Source: Weeksellaceae bacterium
Lineage (GTDB): Bacteria; Bacteroidota; Bacteroidia; Flavobacteriales; Weeksellaceae
DNA: 16,698 nt
NCBI GenBank assembly: GCA_022701475.1
Contig: JAKOOI010000297.1
Span: forward strand, 1-16,698
Direction of reading: 5' to 3'
Shown: in pieces, positions 7,677 through 13,504 of the stretch
How the letters are laid out: every line of letters starts with the position of its first letter
Position numbering within the stretch: position 1 is the stretch's first letter
Translations under genes and position numbers: made by a program
Notes under the pieces: generated by a model
The model's database searches: none
What the model was told of the DNA's origin: nothing
Seen by the model: the letters and a program-made list of their open reading frames with translations, nothing else

Positions 7677-8513
7677 ATGAAACAACTCTTTGATGATCTT
7701 TCTTACCGCATCAGTAAGGAGACGACAAAACAGTACAGCACGAGCTTTTCATTGGGCATCCTGGCACTGTCTGCTTCCATCAGAAACCCGATCTATGCCA
7801 TTTACGGCTATGTAAGACTGGCAGATGAAATTGTAGACAGCTTCCACGGCTACAACAAAGAAAGACTGCTGACGAAATTCAAGGAAGATACATTCAGCGC
7901 TCTGGAGGACGGTATTTCCCTGAATCCCATTCTTCATTCTTTCCAGGAGACCGTACACGAGTACAATATTGATGTCCAGCTGATCATTCAGTTTCTGAGA
8001 AGTATGGAAATGGACCTGCAGAAGATCGATTATAATTCGGATCTGTATAAAGAATACATCCTGGGTTCTGCCGAAGTAGTGGGACTTATGTGCCTGCAGA
8101 TCTTTGTGGACGGAGATAAGGAGCAGTATGAAAAGCTTAAGCCTTACGCTATGATCCTGGGTTCCGCTTTCCAGAAAGTGAACTTCCTGAGGGATATGAA
8201 GGACGACTATTATACGCTGGGCAGGAGTTATTTTCCCAACCTGGATTTTTCACGGTTTGACAACAACGCAAAGCTGTCTATTGAAAAAGAGATACAGGAG
8301 GAATTCAGGCAGGCTTTAATCGGCATAAAGATGCTTCCGCCTTCTTCAAGGTTCGGGGTATACCTGGCTTACCGGTATTATATTTCCCTGTTCAGAAAGA
8401 TCAAAAGAAAATCGGCAACCACCATACTGAGTGAAAGGATCAGGATTTCCAACGGCGCCAAAATCTCACTGATGATGAGCTGTTATGTACAGTATAAAAC
8501 TTCCCTTTTATAA
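7677..8513 (+). CDS. crtB: Phytoene synthase CrtB
   Basis: CrtB condenses two geranylgeranyl diphosphates head to head into 15-cis-phytoene, the committed carotenoid step. The 278-residue protein has both aspartate-rich Mg2+-diphosphate motifs of squalene/phytoene synthases: 'DEIVD' (50-54, in 'VRLADEIVDSF') and 'RDMKDD' (172-177), the latter followed by 'LGRSYFP' (181-187), the phytoene synthase signature. 'SFSLGILAL' near 23-31 and 'GSAEVVGLMCL' (130-140) are also typical. Length is close to other Bacteroidota CrtB proteins. The ATG lies 1 base after the crtI stop, which implies coupled translation. A short palindrome overlaps the stop codon. No GGPP synthase gene is in the window, so its substrate must be made elsewhere. 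Confidence 0.95.
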   Translation: MKQLFDDLSYRISKETTKQYSTSFSLGILALSASIRNPIYAIYGYVRLADEIVDSFHGYNKERLLTKFKEDTFSALEDGISLNPILHSFQETVHEYNIDVQLIIQFLRSMEMDLQKIDYNSDLYKEYILGSAEVVGLMCLQIFVDGDKEQYEKLKPYAMILGSAFQKVNFLRDMKDDYYTLGRSYFPNLDFSRFDNNAKLSIEKEIQEEFRQALIGIKMLPPSSRFGVYLAYRYYISLFRKIKRKSATTILSERIRISNGAKISLMMSCYVQYKTSLL

Positions 8514-8528
8514 AGGGTATTACCTTTT
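8503..8528 (+). repeat. Overlapping hairpins at the crtB-crtZ junction
   Basis: CCCTTT (8503-8508) and AAAGGG (8512-8517) pair across the crtB stop codon. The same AAAGGG can instead pair with the downstream CCTTT (8523-8527), so the two hairpins exclude each other. The following bases are not a clean T-run. It could tune expression between crtB and crtZ, but the arms are short and this may be chance. Confidence 0.3.
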
Positions 8529-8540
8529 TAAACCTATTAT

Positions 8541-8996
8541 ATGAATTTTCTGATTGTAGCAGCTACTTTTTTTATCATGGAAGGCCTCACCTGGGTCATC
8601 CACAAATATATCATGCACGGCTGGTTATGGTCGCTGCACCGGGATCACCATGACCATAGTACAGAAGGGCATCTCGAAAAAAATGATTATTTTTTCGTCA
8701 TCTTTGCCATTCCCACCATCATACTGATGTATTTTGGGACCGTTAACGGGATCAATCATTGGTTTTATATAGGATTGGGGATCATGATCTACGGCATGGC
8801 CTATTTCTTTGTCCATGATATCTTTATCCATCAGCGGCTGAAGGTCCTGAGGAATACTGAAAATCCTTATCTCCTTGCGATCCGGCGTGCCCACAAACAG
8901 CACCATAAGCATACCGGCAAGGAAGAGGGCGAGTGCTTCGGTTTTCTTTGGGTACCGGTAAAGTATTTCAAAATGTATTTTAACAAAAACAAATAA
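8541..8996 (+). CDS. crtZ: Beta-carotene hydroxylase CrtZ
   Basis: CrtZ is a membrane di-iron enzyme that hydroxylates carbon 3 of both beta-ionone rings, turning beta-carotene into zeaxanthin through cryptoxanthin. The 151-residue protein carries the whole histidine set of the fatty-acid-hydroxylase/CrtZ family: 'HKYIMH' (21-26), 'HRDHH' (33-37), 'HDIFIHQR' (92-99) and 'HKQHH' (118-122). Hydrophobic segments at about 2-20, 50-67 and 72-92 give the expected membrane anchoring. Length is slightly short of many CrtZ proteins but nothing essential is missing. It starts 27 bases after crtB and ends 6 bases before the cyclase gene. General annotation may call it a sterol desaturase family protein; the operon supports CrtZ. 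Confidence 0.93.
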   Translation: MNFLIVAATFFIMEGLTWVIHKYIMHGWLWSLHRDHHDHSTEGHLEKNDYFFVIFAIPTIILMYFGTVNGINHWFYIGLGIMIYGMAYFFVHDIFIHQRLKVLRNTENPYLLAIRRAHKQHHKHTGKEEGECFGFLWVPVKYFKMYFNKNK

Positions 8997-9002
8997 CCGT
9001 TC

Positions 9003-9722
9003 ATGCTGCCGTATACCTATCTCCTGATTGATTTCTTCACCATCATCATCTGCTTTATTTTCTCTTTTCATCATAAGATTAAGTTCAGCCGTCATTTCGG
9101 GGCATTCATGAAGGCTTCAGCCCTTGTGGCAGTGGTATTCATCATCTGGGATGCATGGTTCACAAAAACCGGGGTTTGGTGGTTCAACGACCGTTACCTC
9201 ATCGGTCTGCGCCTGTTCGGGCTCCCGGTAGAAGAGATCCTCTTCTTTTTCTGCATTCCTTTTGCCTGTGTCTTTACCTATTTCTGCCTGGATAAATTTT
9301 TTAAACTGGACTGGAAACCTGTTCCCGAAAAGATTTTTGTAAGCGTATGCCTGTTGCTGGCAATAGCCGGCGGAATCTGGTTCCGTGATATGATTTATAC
9401 TTCCGTAACCCTTTTCACAACAGCCGCTACTTTATTCGTCCTGCATTTTATACTGAAGGCGGAATGGATCGGGAAGGCGTCCTTCATCTATCTTGTCCTT
9501 ATGCCCGGCTTCCTGGCGGTGAATGGGATCCTGACCGGCACCGGACTGGAATCCCCGATTGTCAACTATAATCCCGGGGATTTTCTGGGCATCCGTATGC
9601 TGACGATTCCTGTTGAAGATACCGTGTACGGATATGAAATGATCCTCTGGAATATTTACCTGTTCCGGAAATTTAAAAAGGAGGATGATAAAGAAATCGT
9701 GCCTGCCATAGCGGAAGCGTGA
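9003..9722 (+). CDS. crtYcd: Fused CrtYcd-type lycopene beta-cyclase
   Basis: This enzyme should cyclise the ends of lycopene to give beta-carotene. The 239-residue protein is an integral membrane protein with about seven hydrophobic segments and two related halves, like CrtYc and CrtYd of actinobacteria joined in one chain. The same fold is found in archaeal cyclases and the cyclase half of fungal CrtYB/CarRA. Half one carries 'GLRLFGLPVEEILFFF' (68-83) and half two 'GIRMLTIPVEDTVYG' (196-210). The PVEE and PVED acidic pairs (75-78, 203-206) are the conserved, probably catalytic, residues. It is unrelated to the flavoprotein CrtY/CrtL cyclases. It is the last gene of the operon, 6 bases after crtZ, and a hairpin terminator follows. 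A linear-carotenoid elongase of the LyeJ/CrtEb type is excluded by the motifs. Confidence 0.9.
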   Translation: MLPYTYLLIDFFTIIICFIFSFHHKIKFSRHFGAFMKASALVAVVFIIWDAWFTKTGVWWFNDRYLIGLRLFGLPVEEILFFFCIPFACVFTYFCLDKFFKLDWKPVPEKIFVSVCLLLAIAGGIWFRDMIYTSVTLFTTAATLFVLHFILKAEWIGKASFIYLVLMPGFLAVNGILTGTGLESPIVNYNPGDFLGIRMLTIPVEDTVYGYEMILWNIYLFRKFKKEDDKEIVPAIAEA

Positions 9723-9758
9723 TCTGAACCTGATCCCGGTAGTGCAATATGATATACG

Positions 9759-9788
9759 GCCTTTACATGAGTAAGGGCTGCTTCTTTT
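9759..9788 (+). terminator. Terminator of the carotenoid operon
   Basis: GCCTTTAC (9759-9766) pairs with GTAAGGGC (9771-9778) over a 4-base loop, giving 8 pairs with one G-U in RNA, then TGCTTCTTTT. It lies 37 bases past the cyclase stop codon. The T-run is broken by C residues, so efficiency may be moderate. Confidence 0.65.
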
Positions 9789-9863
9789 GTAAATATAATT
9801 CCGTGGATCCGGAAATGAAATAAAATCGCTATCTTGAGGTCATTAACACCTTAAATACAGAAT

Positions 9864-10652
9864 ATGAATATACAGCTCACCTCAAAAAATGCATGGGTTG
9901 GTGCGGCTACCCAGGGAATCGGGGCCGGTATCGCTACGGAACTCGCCCGTTGCGGGGCCAACGTAACCGTTATGGCCAGGAATGAAGAGAAACTCAGGGA
10001 TTTTACAGCTTCCCTTCCCATAGTCACCGAAGGCCAGCATCATGAATACCTCGTTGCCGACTTTTCCGATTTCAAAACCTTTAAAGATGTTATTTCCCGG
10101 TATTTTGATGATCATGATATCGATATCCTGGTGAACAATACCAACGGGCCTAAAGCCGGGCCTGCATACGGCCAGGAAACGGAAGAGTACCAGGCCGCTT
10201 TTGATCTGCTCTTCAAAACAGTCTGTGAAACTACACGGCTGGCACTTCCTAAAATGATCGAAAGGGGCGGTGGACGGATCATCAACGTTTCTTCTTCATC
10301 CGTAAAGGAACCTATCCCCAACCTGGCGCTTTCCAATTCCATCCGCACGGCAGTGGTGGCATGGTCCAAGACCCTTTCCCTGGAAGTGGCGAAACATAAT
10401 GTGACCATCAACAACATCCTGACCGGTTCCTTCGATACGCAGCGGATGAAAAGCCTCATCAGCAGTGAAGCGGAGAAGACAGGCCGTGCAGCAGAAGACA
10501 TCCGGAAGGAAAAAGAAGGGAAAATCCCGATGAAAAGATTCGGGACCCCTGAAGAATACGGCCATCTTGCAGCCTTCCTGGCTTCGGATTATGCGGGGTA
10601 CATCACCGGCACCAGTATCCCGCTGGACGGTGGCATGAGCAATACTTATTAA
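9864..10652 (+). CDS. Short-chain dehydrogenase/reductase-like protein with a divergent active site
   Basis: This 262-residue protein has the classical SDR fold. Near the N-terminus 'GAATQGIGAGIA' (13-24) is the dinucleotide loop, 'VTVMARN' (34-40) is the second strand, and 'LVNNTNGP' (89-96) is the NNAG-like motif. 'IINVSSSS' (139-146) holds the catalytic Ser candidate. The usual Tyr-x-x-x-Lys is replaced by S157-x-x-x-R161 in 'LALSNSIRTAVVAWSK', about 13 residues after S144. The end 'GTSIPLDGGMS' is typical of FabG-like SDRs. A known FabG-like subgroup also departs from the catalytic tetrad, so the change is probably an inherited family trait and not damage. Substrate is unknown. It has its own leader with a weak -7 candidate (TATCTTGA, 9830-9837) and ends at a strong terminator, so it is likely a single-gene unit. 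A link to carotenoid metabolism is not supported. Confidence 0.87.
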   Translation: MNIQLTSKNAWVGAATQGIGAGIATELARCGANVTVMARNEEKLRDFTASLPIVTEGQHHEYLVADFSDFKTFKDVISRYFDDHDIDILVNNTNGPKAGPAYGQETEEYQAAFDLLFKTVCETTRLALPKMIERGGGRIINVSSSSVKEPIPNLALSNSIRTAVVAWSKTLSLEVAKHNVTINNILTGSFDTQRMKSLISSEAEKTGRAAEDIRKEKEGKIPMKRFGTPEEYGHLAAFLASDYAGYITGTSIPLDGGMSNTY

Positions 10653-10687
10653 TCTTTCCTTTGGCGTCCTCCCTTATACAAAAAAAC

Positions 10688-10712
10688 AAAACCTGCCTTC
10701 GCGGCAGGTTTT
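10688..10712. terminator. Bidirectional terminator between convergent genes
   Basis: A perfect 10-base-pair stem (AAAACCTGCC 10688-10697, GGCAGGTTTT 10703-10712) encloses a 5-base loop. T residues follow on the + strand, and the A-rich run just before it (10681-10690) gives a T-run on the minus strand. It lies 36 bases after the SDR stop and 27 bases past the transporter stop, so it should end transcription from both sides. Confidence 0.9.
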
Positions 10713-10738
10713 CGTATCTATTGATTCTGTTAAAATAA

Positions 10739-12160
10739 TCAGTGGCCGGATTTGGCATCGGCGTCCTGTTTTACATGGCCGAGGTATTTCGTACAGTAGG
10801 CACCGAAAATCAGGATCACCAGGTAGCAGAATACCGGAATGATGAACGAGTGCTGCACACCGAAAACATCTGCCAGGTATCCCTGGAAGATCGGAACGAT
10901 GGCTCCGCCCAGGATGGCCATTACCACCAGCGAAGAACCCTGGCTGGTATATTTCCCCAGTCCGGAAATTGCCAGCGTGTAAATGTTGGAGAACATGATC
11001 GAATTGAAGATCCCGATGCCCAGAATGCTGTACATCGCCATTTCGCCATGGTTGAGCATGGCAGAGATCAGAAGGATCACGTTGACACCGGCAAAGATGG
11101 ACAATGTCCTGGCCGGGGCTGATTTTCCGATGAAAAACGCAATGAAGTTCAGCGCAATAAATACCAGGAAGAAGGAGATCTGTGCAAAGGTGAGGTCTAC
11201 GATGCTGAAGATGACCAAGAATACCAATGTGGCTGCTCCCAGCATGTACAGTGCTTTTGTACCCTGGCTGATGGAATGATTCAGGGAAATGGCTCCGAGA
11301 AAACGTCCGATCATGGCACCGCCCCAGTACAGGGAAAGGTAGTTTTTGCTCACGGCTTCGGAGAGGTTCATGATCTGAGGCTGCTCCAGGAAACTGATAA
11401 TGAAGCTTCCCACGGCAACTTCGCCGCCGACATAGCAGAACATGGCCAATACCCCGAATTTCAGATGGTTATGCTGCAGGGCACCGAAACCTTTTACGAT
11501 TTCTTCGCTTTTTACCTGAAAGTCAGGGAGCTTTACCCTGGAGATCAGCAAAGCTACCAGGATCAGGATGCCTGCGAAGATCAGGTACGGGATTTTCGTA
11601 GCGGCGGCACTGAAGGAACCGTCGGGTGCGGAAAACAGTTCAAAGATCAGGTGTCCGCCCAAAACAGGGGCGATGGTGGTCCCGAAAGCATTGAAAGCCT
11701 GCGTCATGTTCAGCCGGCTGGACGCGGAATCTTCAGGCCCGAGCAGGGAAACGTAAGCATTGGCTGTAATCTGAAGTACCGTAAACCCGAGTCCCAGGAT
11801 AAACAGTGCTCCCAGGAACAGGCCGTAAGAAGCAAGGCTGGCAGCCGGATAAAACAGTACACACCCAAGTGCCGCCAGGAAGATCCCGAAAAGGATTCCT
11901 TTCTTATAGCCTACCTTATCGATGGGATCGCCCTTGGTGGTGGAAATCAGGAAATAAATCAGGGAACCGATAAAATAAGCCCCGAAAAAGCAGAACTGCA
12001 CCAGCATGGATTCGAAAAAGGTCAGTTTGAAAAGTTGCTTCAGATAGGGGATCAGGATGTCGTTCATGCACGTGATGAATCCCCACATAAAAAATAAAAG
12101 CGTAATGGTAATCAGCGGAACGGTATAATTCCGGCTGTTGGTCTTTACTTCATTGATCAT
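10739..12160 (-). CDS. Sugar MFS transporter, FucP/GlcP (sugar:H+ symporter) family
   Basis: This 473-residue inner-membrane protein has about twelve hydrophobic segments. The start 'LFFMWGFITCMNDILIPYLK' (22-41) is the hallmark of the FucP-type fucose/glucose/galactose:H+ symporter family, followed by 'LVQFCFFGAYFIGSL' (53-67). The loop 'DKVGYKKG' (81-88) is the MFS motif between helices 2 and 3. 'ITANAYVSLLGPE' and 'SRLNMTQAFNAFGTTIAPVLGG' are also typical of the family. Substrate cannot be fixed from sequence; glucose, galactose or fucose are the usual ones. It has no adjacent sugar catabolic genes here. It converges on the SDR gene and appears to be transcribed alone. A minus-strand -7-like box (TATCTTTA, complement of 12186-12193) lies 25 bases before the start. 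Confidence 0.93.
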   Translation of the reverse strand: MINEVKTNSRNYTVPLITITLLFFMWGFITCMNDILIPYLKQLFKLTFFESMLVQFCFFGAYFIGSLIYFLISTTKGDPIDKVGYKKGILFGIFLAALGCVLFYPAASLASYGLFLGALFILGLGFTVLQITANAYVSLLGPEDSASSRLNMTQAFNAFGTTIAPVLGGHLIFELFSAPDGSFSAAATKIPYLIFAGILILVALLISRVKLPDFQVKSEEIVKGFGALQHNHLKFGVLAMFCYVGGEVAVGSFIISFLEQPQIMNLSEAVSKNYLSLYWGGAMIGRFLGAISLNHSISQGTKALYMLGAATLVFLVIFSIVDLTFAQISFFLVFIALNFIAFFIGKSAPARTLSIFAGVNVILLISAMLNHGEMAMYSILGIGIFNSIMFSNIYTLAISGLGKYTSQGSSLVVMAILGGAIVPIFQGYLADVFGVQHSFIIPVFCYLVILIFGAYCTKYLGHVKQDADAKSGH

Positions 12161-12185
12161 ATACAGTCGTTTATTAAAAAGTGCC

Positions 12186-12193
12186 TAAAGATA
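12186..12193 (-). promoter_or_regulatory. Possible -7 box of the sugar transporter gene
   Basis: On the minus strand TATCTTTA matches TAnnTTTG at all fixed positions but the last. It lies 25 bases upstream of the transporter ATG. No TTG at the usual -33 spacing was found, so the call is weak. Confidence 0.33.
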
Positions 12194-12285
12194 ATCCCTT
12201 TTCCTGATAAAATCTTATTTTGAGACAATAAATATGAAGCGGTATTTTAAGAAAAGTTGTTGCTGCCGCTGCCGGAGTACGGATG

Positions 12286-12341
12286 AATCAGCAGACCGGA
12301 ATTTTTACCGGTCTTTCAGCCCTCATAAAAATCTGCTGATT
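12286..12341. repeat. Nested inverted repeats, possible structured RNA
   Basis: AATCAGCAG (12286-12294) is the exact reverse complement of CTGCTGATT (12333-12341). Inside lies a second perfect repeat, AGACCGG (12293-12299) and CCGGTCT (12308-12314), around an 8-base AT loop. The two stems share two bases but can coexist as a 7-pair outer and a 7-pair inner stem. This is more structure than expected of plain spacer DNA. Confidence 0.45.
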
Positions 12342-12374
12342 AATTTTCTGGTTTCCATTATTTTATCTAAAGAC

Positions 12375-12450
12375 ACAGACGGTTGGACTGAAATGCCGGC
12401 TCCGGTCCTCATTCCGGACAGATCCTATTCCATTCGTCTGTTTTTCTTTT
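12375..12450 (+). terminator. Possible terminator-like stem with T-rich tail
   Basis: ACAGACG (12375-12381) pairs exactly with CGTCTGT (12435-12441), and the right arm runs straight into TTTTTCTTTT. A smaller hairpin, TCCGG (12401-12405) with CCGGA (12414-12418), sits in the 53-base gap. It could end a small + strand transcript from this region. The long loop makes it weaker than a standard terminator. Confidence 0.35.
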
Positions 12451-12601
12451 GTTTTTATGATAAGTATCTGATTTATACCGCAGCTCAGATTATCCGCGCC
12501 GGTTGGCTGGAGTGCAGTCTCCCTGCCGGAATCCACAGACTGTCTCTGTTCCTGTACAAATGGACACCCTGACCGGTTCGGAAAGATCCCGGAATTTTCG
12601 G

Positions 12602-12609
12602 TATATTTG
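12602..12609 (+). promoter_or_regulatory. -7 promoter box of the NUDIX gene
   Basis: TATATTTG, an exact match to the Bacteroidota TAnnTTTG box and identical to the carotenoid operon box, lies 30 bases before the ATG at 12640. No good -33 TTG is seen at the usual spacing. Confidence 0.5.
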
Positions 12610-12639
12610 TGAGCATCACCATCACTCCCTATTGATCTT

Positions 12640-13098
12640 ATGAAAAAAAGCGCGGGTATCTTACTGTTCAAAAGAAAGGAAGGCAGTATCTATTATTTCC
12701 TGGTACATCCGGGCGGGCCGTTCTGGAAAAACAAAGACGGCGGTGCCTGGTCCATTCCGAAAGGAGAACCTGAAGAAGGGGAAGACCTGCTGCAGCGGGC
12801 TGTCATTGAATTTGAAGAAGAGACCGGACAATCCGTGACCGGTGAATTTATCGAACTGGAACCGGTACGGCAGAAGGCCGGGAAAACCGTGTATGCCTGG
12901 GCGCTGGAACAGGATATCGGAACTTCCGGATTGAAGAGCAATACCATAATGATCGACTGGCCCCCACGGTCGGGAAAGAAAATGGAAATCCCGGAAGTCG
13001 ACCGCTGGGAATGGTTTGAAACGGAAGAGGCCCGGAAAAAAATAAATCCTGCGCAGGCAGAATTTATTGTACAGGTGGAAAAATTGCTGAATGGCTGA
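12640..13098 (+). CDS. NUDIX hydrolase (COG4119-like) with an altered Nudix box
   Basis: NUDIX proteins hydrolyse compounds with a nucleoside diphosphate linked to another group, using Mg2+. The 152-residue protein opens 'KKSAGILLFKR' and has 'LVHPGGPFW' (21-29), 'AWSIPKGE' (36-43) and a Nudix box G42-x5-E48-x7-I56-E57-F58-x-E60-E61-x-G63. Later 'NTIMIDWPPRSGK', 'EVDRWEWF' and 'KINPAQAEF' fit the COG4119 subgroup. The catalytic Glu residues are present, but the Arg of the REUXEE core is Ile56. Substrate is unknown. It starts 30 bases after a good -7 box and ends 16 bases before a convergent small gene, so it is probably transcribed alone. No signal peptide; cytoplasmic. Confidence 0.9.
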   Translation: MKKSAGILLFKRKEGSIYYFLVHPGGPFWKNKDGGAWSIPKGEPEEGEDLLQRAVIEFEEETGQSVTGEFIELEPVRQKAGKTVYAWALEQDIGTSGLKSNTIMIDWPPRSGKKMEIPEVDRWEWFETEEARKKINPAQAEFIVQVEKLLNG

Positions 13099-13114
13099 TG
13101 CCGGTTCATCATTT

Positions 13115-13348
13115 TTATTCCTCGTGTTTTTCTTTTTTAAAGCTTACCACTTCATAGTTTCCGTCTGAGCAGTATTCCTTGCAGCTTTCATCGGTAAAGG
13201 ACTCAGGAGACTTCAGATAGTCTTCAATGTATTTTGCACTTTCATCCGTATCGGCCGGCGTAATCACAACGTGGAATAAATTCAGTACCGAGTCATCGGC
13301 ATTCTTCAGGGATTCTTTTTTGTGGGCTTCCGCTTCCTGGTAGTTCAT
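13115..13348 (-). CDS. Small acidic protein of unknown function
   Basis: I do not recognise this 77-residue protein. It starts MNYQEAEAHKKESLKNADDS, is acidic and hydrophilic apart from a short 'VLNLFHVVIT' strand (21-30), and has a C-x3-C pair (C56, C60) in 'ESCKEYCSDGNYEVVSF'. It ends in a Lys/Glu tail. There is no signal peptide or membrane segment, so it should be cytoplasmic. The reading seems real because it has a clean ATG, protein-like composition, and fits between its neighbours without overlap, convergent with NUDIX and divergent from the AsmA-family gene. A mixed beta-strand/helix pattern (strand 21-30, helix 34-47, strand 65-70) suggests a small alpha/beta fold. Confidence 0.6.
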   Translation of the reverse strand: MNYQEAEAHKKESLKNADDSVLNLFHVVITPADTDESAKYIEDYLKSPESFTDESCKEYCSDGNYEVVSFKKEKHEE

Positions 13349-13400
13349 AGCATATTTTTTTGTGACTGGTATAATGAATAAATTATGCCATCTGCCGGAT

Positions 13401-13434
13401 TTTGCTGTATAACCCCGGTATCTGTGGTACTTTG
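13401..13434 (+). promoter_or_regulatory. Possible promoter of the AsmA-family gene
   Basis: TTTG (13401-13404) and TACTTTG (13428-13434) are spaced 23 bases apart, within the range of Bacteroidota -33/-7 promoters, although the -7 box is one base short of TAnnTTTG. It lies in the 156-base gap between divergent genes and about 70 bases before the ATG at 13505. The leader ends in an AAGGAG that abuts the ATG, too close to act as a normal ribosome site. Confidence 0.35.
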
Positions 13435-13504
13435 CAGCAGAACCCGCACTGCTGATGGCTTGATTTTAGATAATGGTTTATCATCCATGTAAAAAATAAA
13501 GGAG

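Larger units (their letters stand above)
12161..12639. other. 479-base region without a convincing gene, rich in inverted repeats
   Basis: Between the divergent transporter and NUDIX genes no frame looks coding. The longest, 12234-12572 on the + strand and 12363-12671 on the minus strand, give low-complexity translations with mixed Cys, Phe and Ser runs and no recognisable motif. The region contains two nested inverted-repeat structures (12286-12341 and 12375-12445, listed separately) and the NUDIX promoter at its right end. It may hold a small RNA or a decayed gene. Confidence 0.5.

Noticed and set aside
11276..12097. 273-codon open frame on the + strand opposite the sugar transporter gene, with another at 10742-11122
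   Set aside because: The translations are Gln-, Glu-, Gly- and Arg-rich without motifs, as expected from the complement of a hydrophobic membrane-protein gene. The minus-strand FucP-type reading is clear.
12234..12572. 112-codon open frame on the + strand between the transporter and NUDIX genes
   Set aside because: The translation has runs of Cys and Phe, no motif or domain pattern, and spans strong inverted repeats. A decayed gene cannot be excluded but a live one is not supported.
12363..12671. 102-codon open frame on the minus strand
   Set aside because: It overlaps the NUDIX promoter and start, and its translation has no recognisable features.
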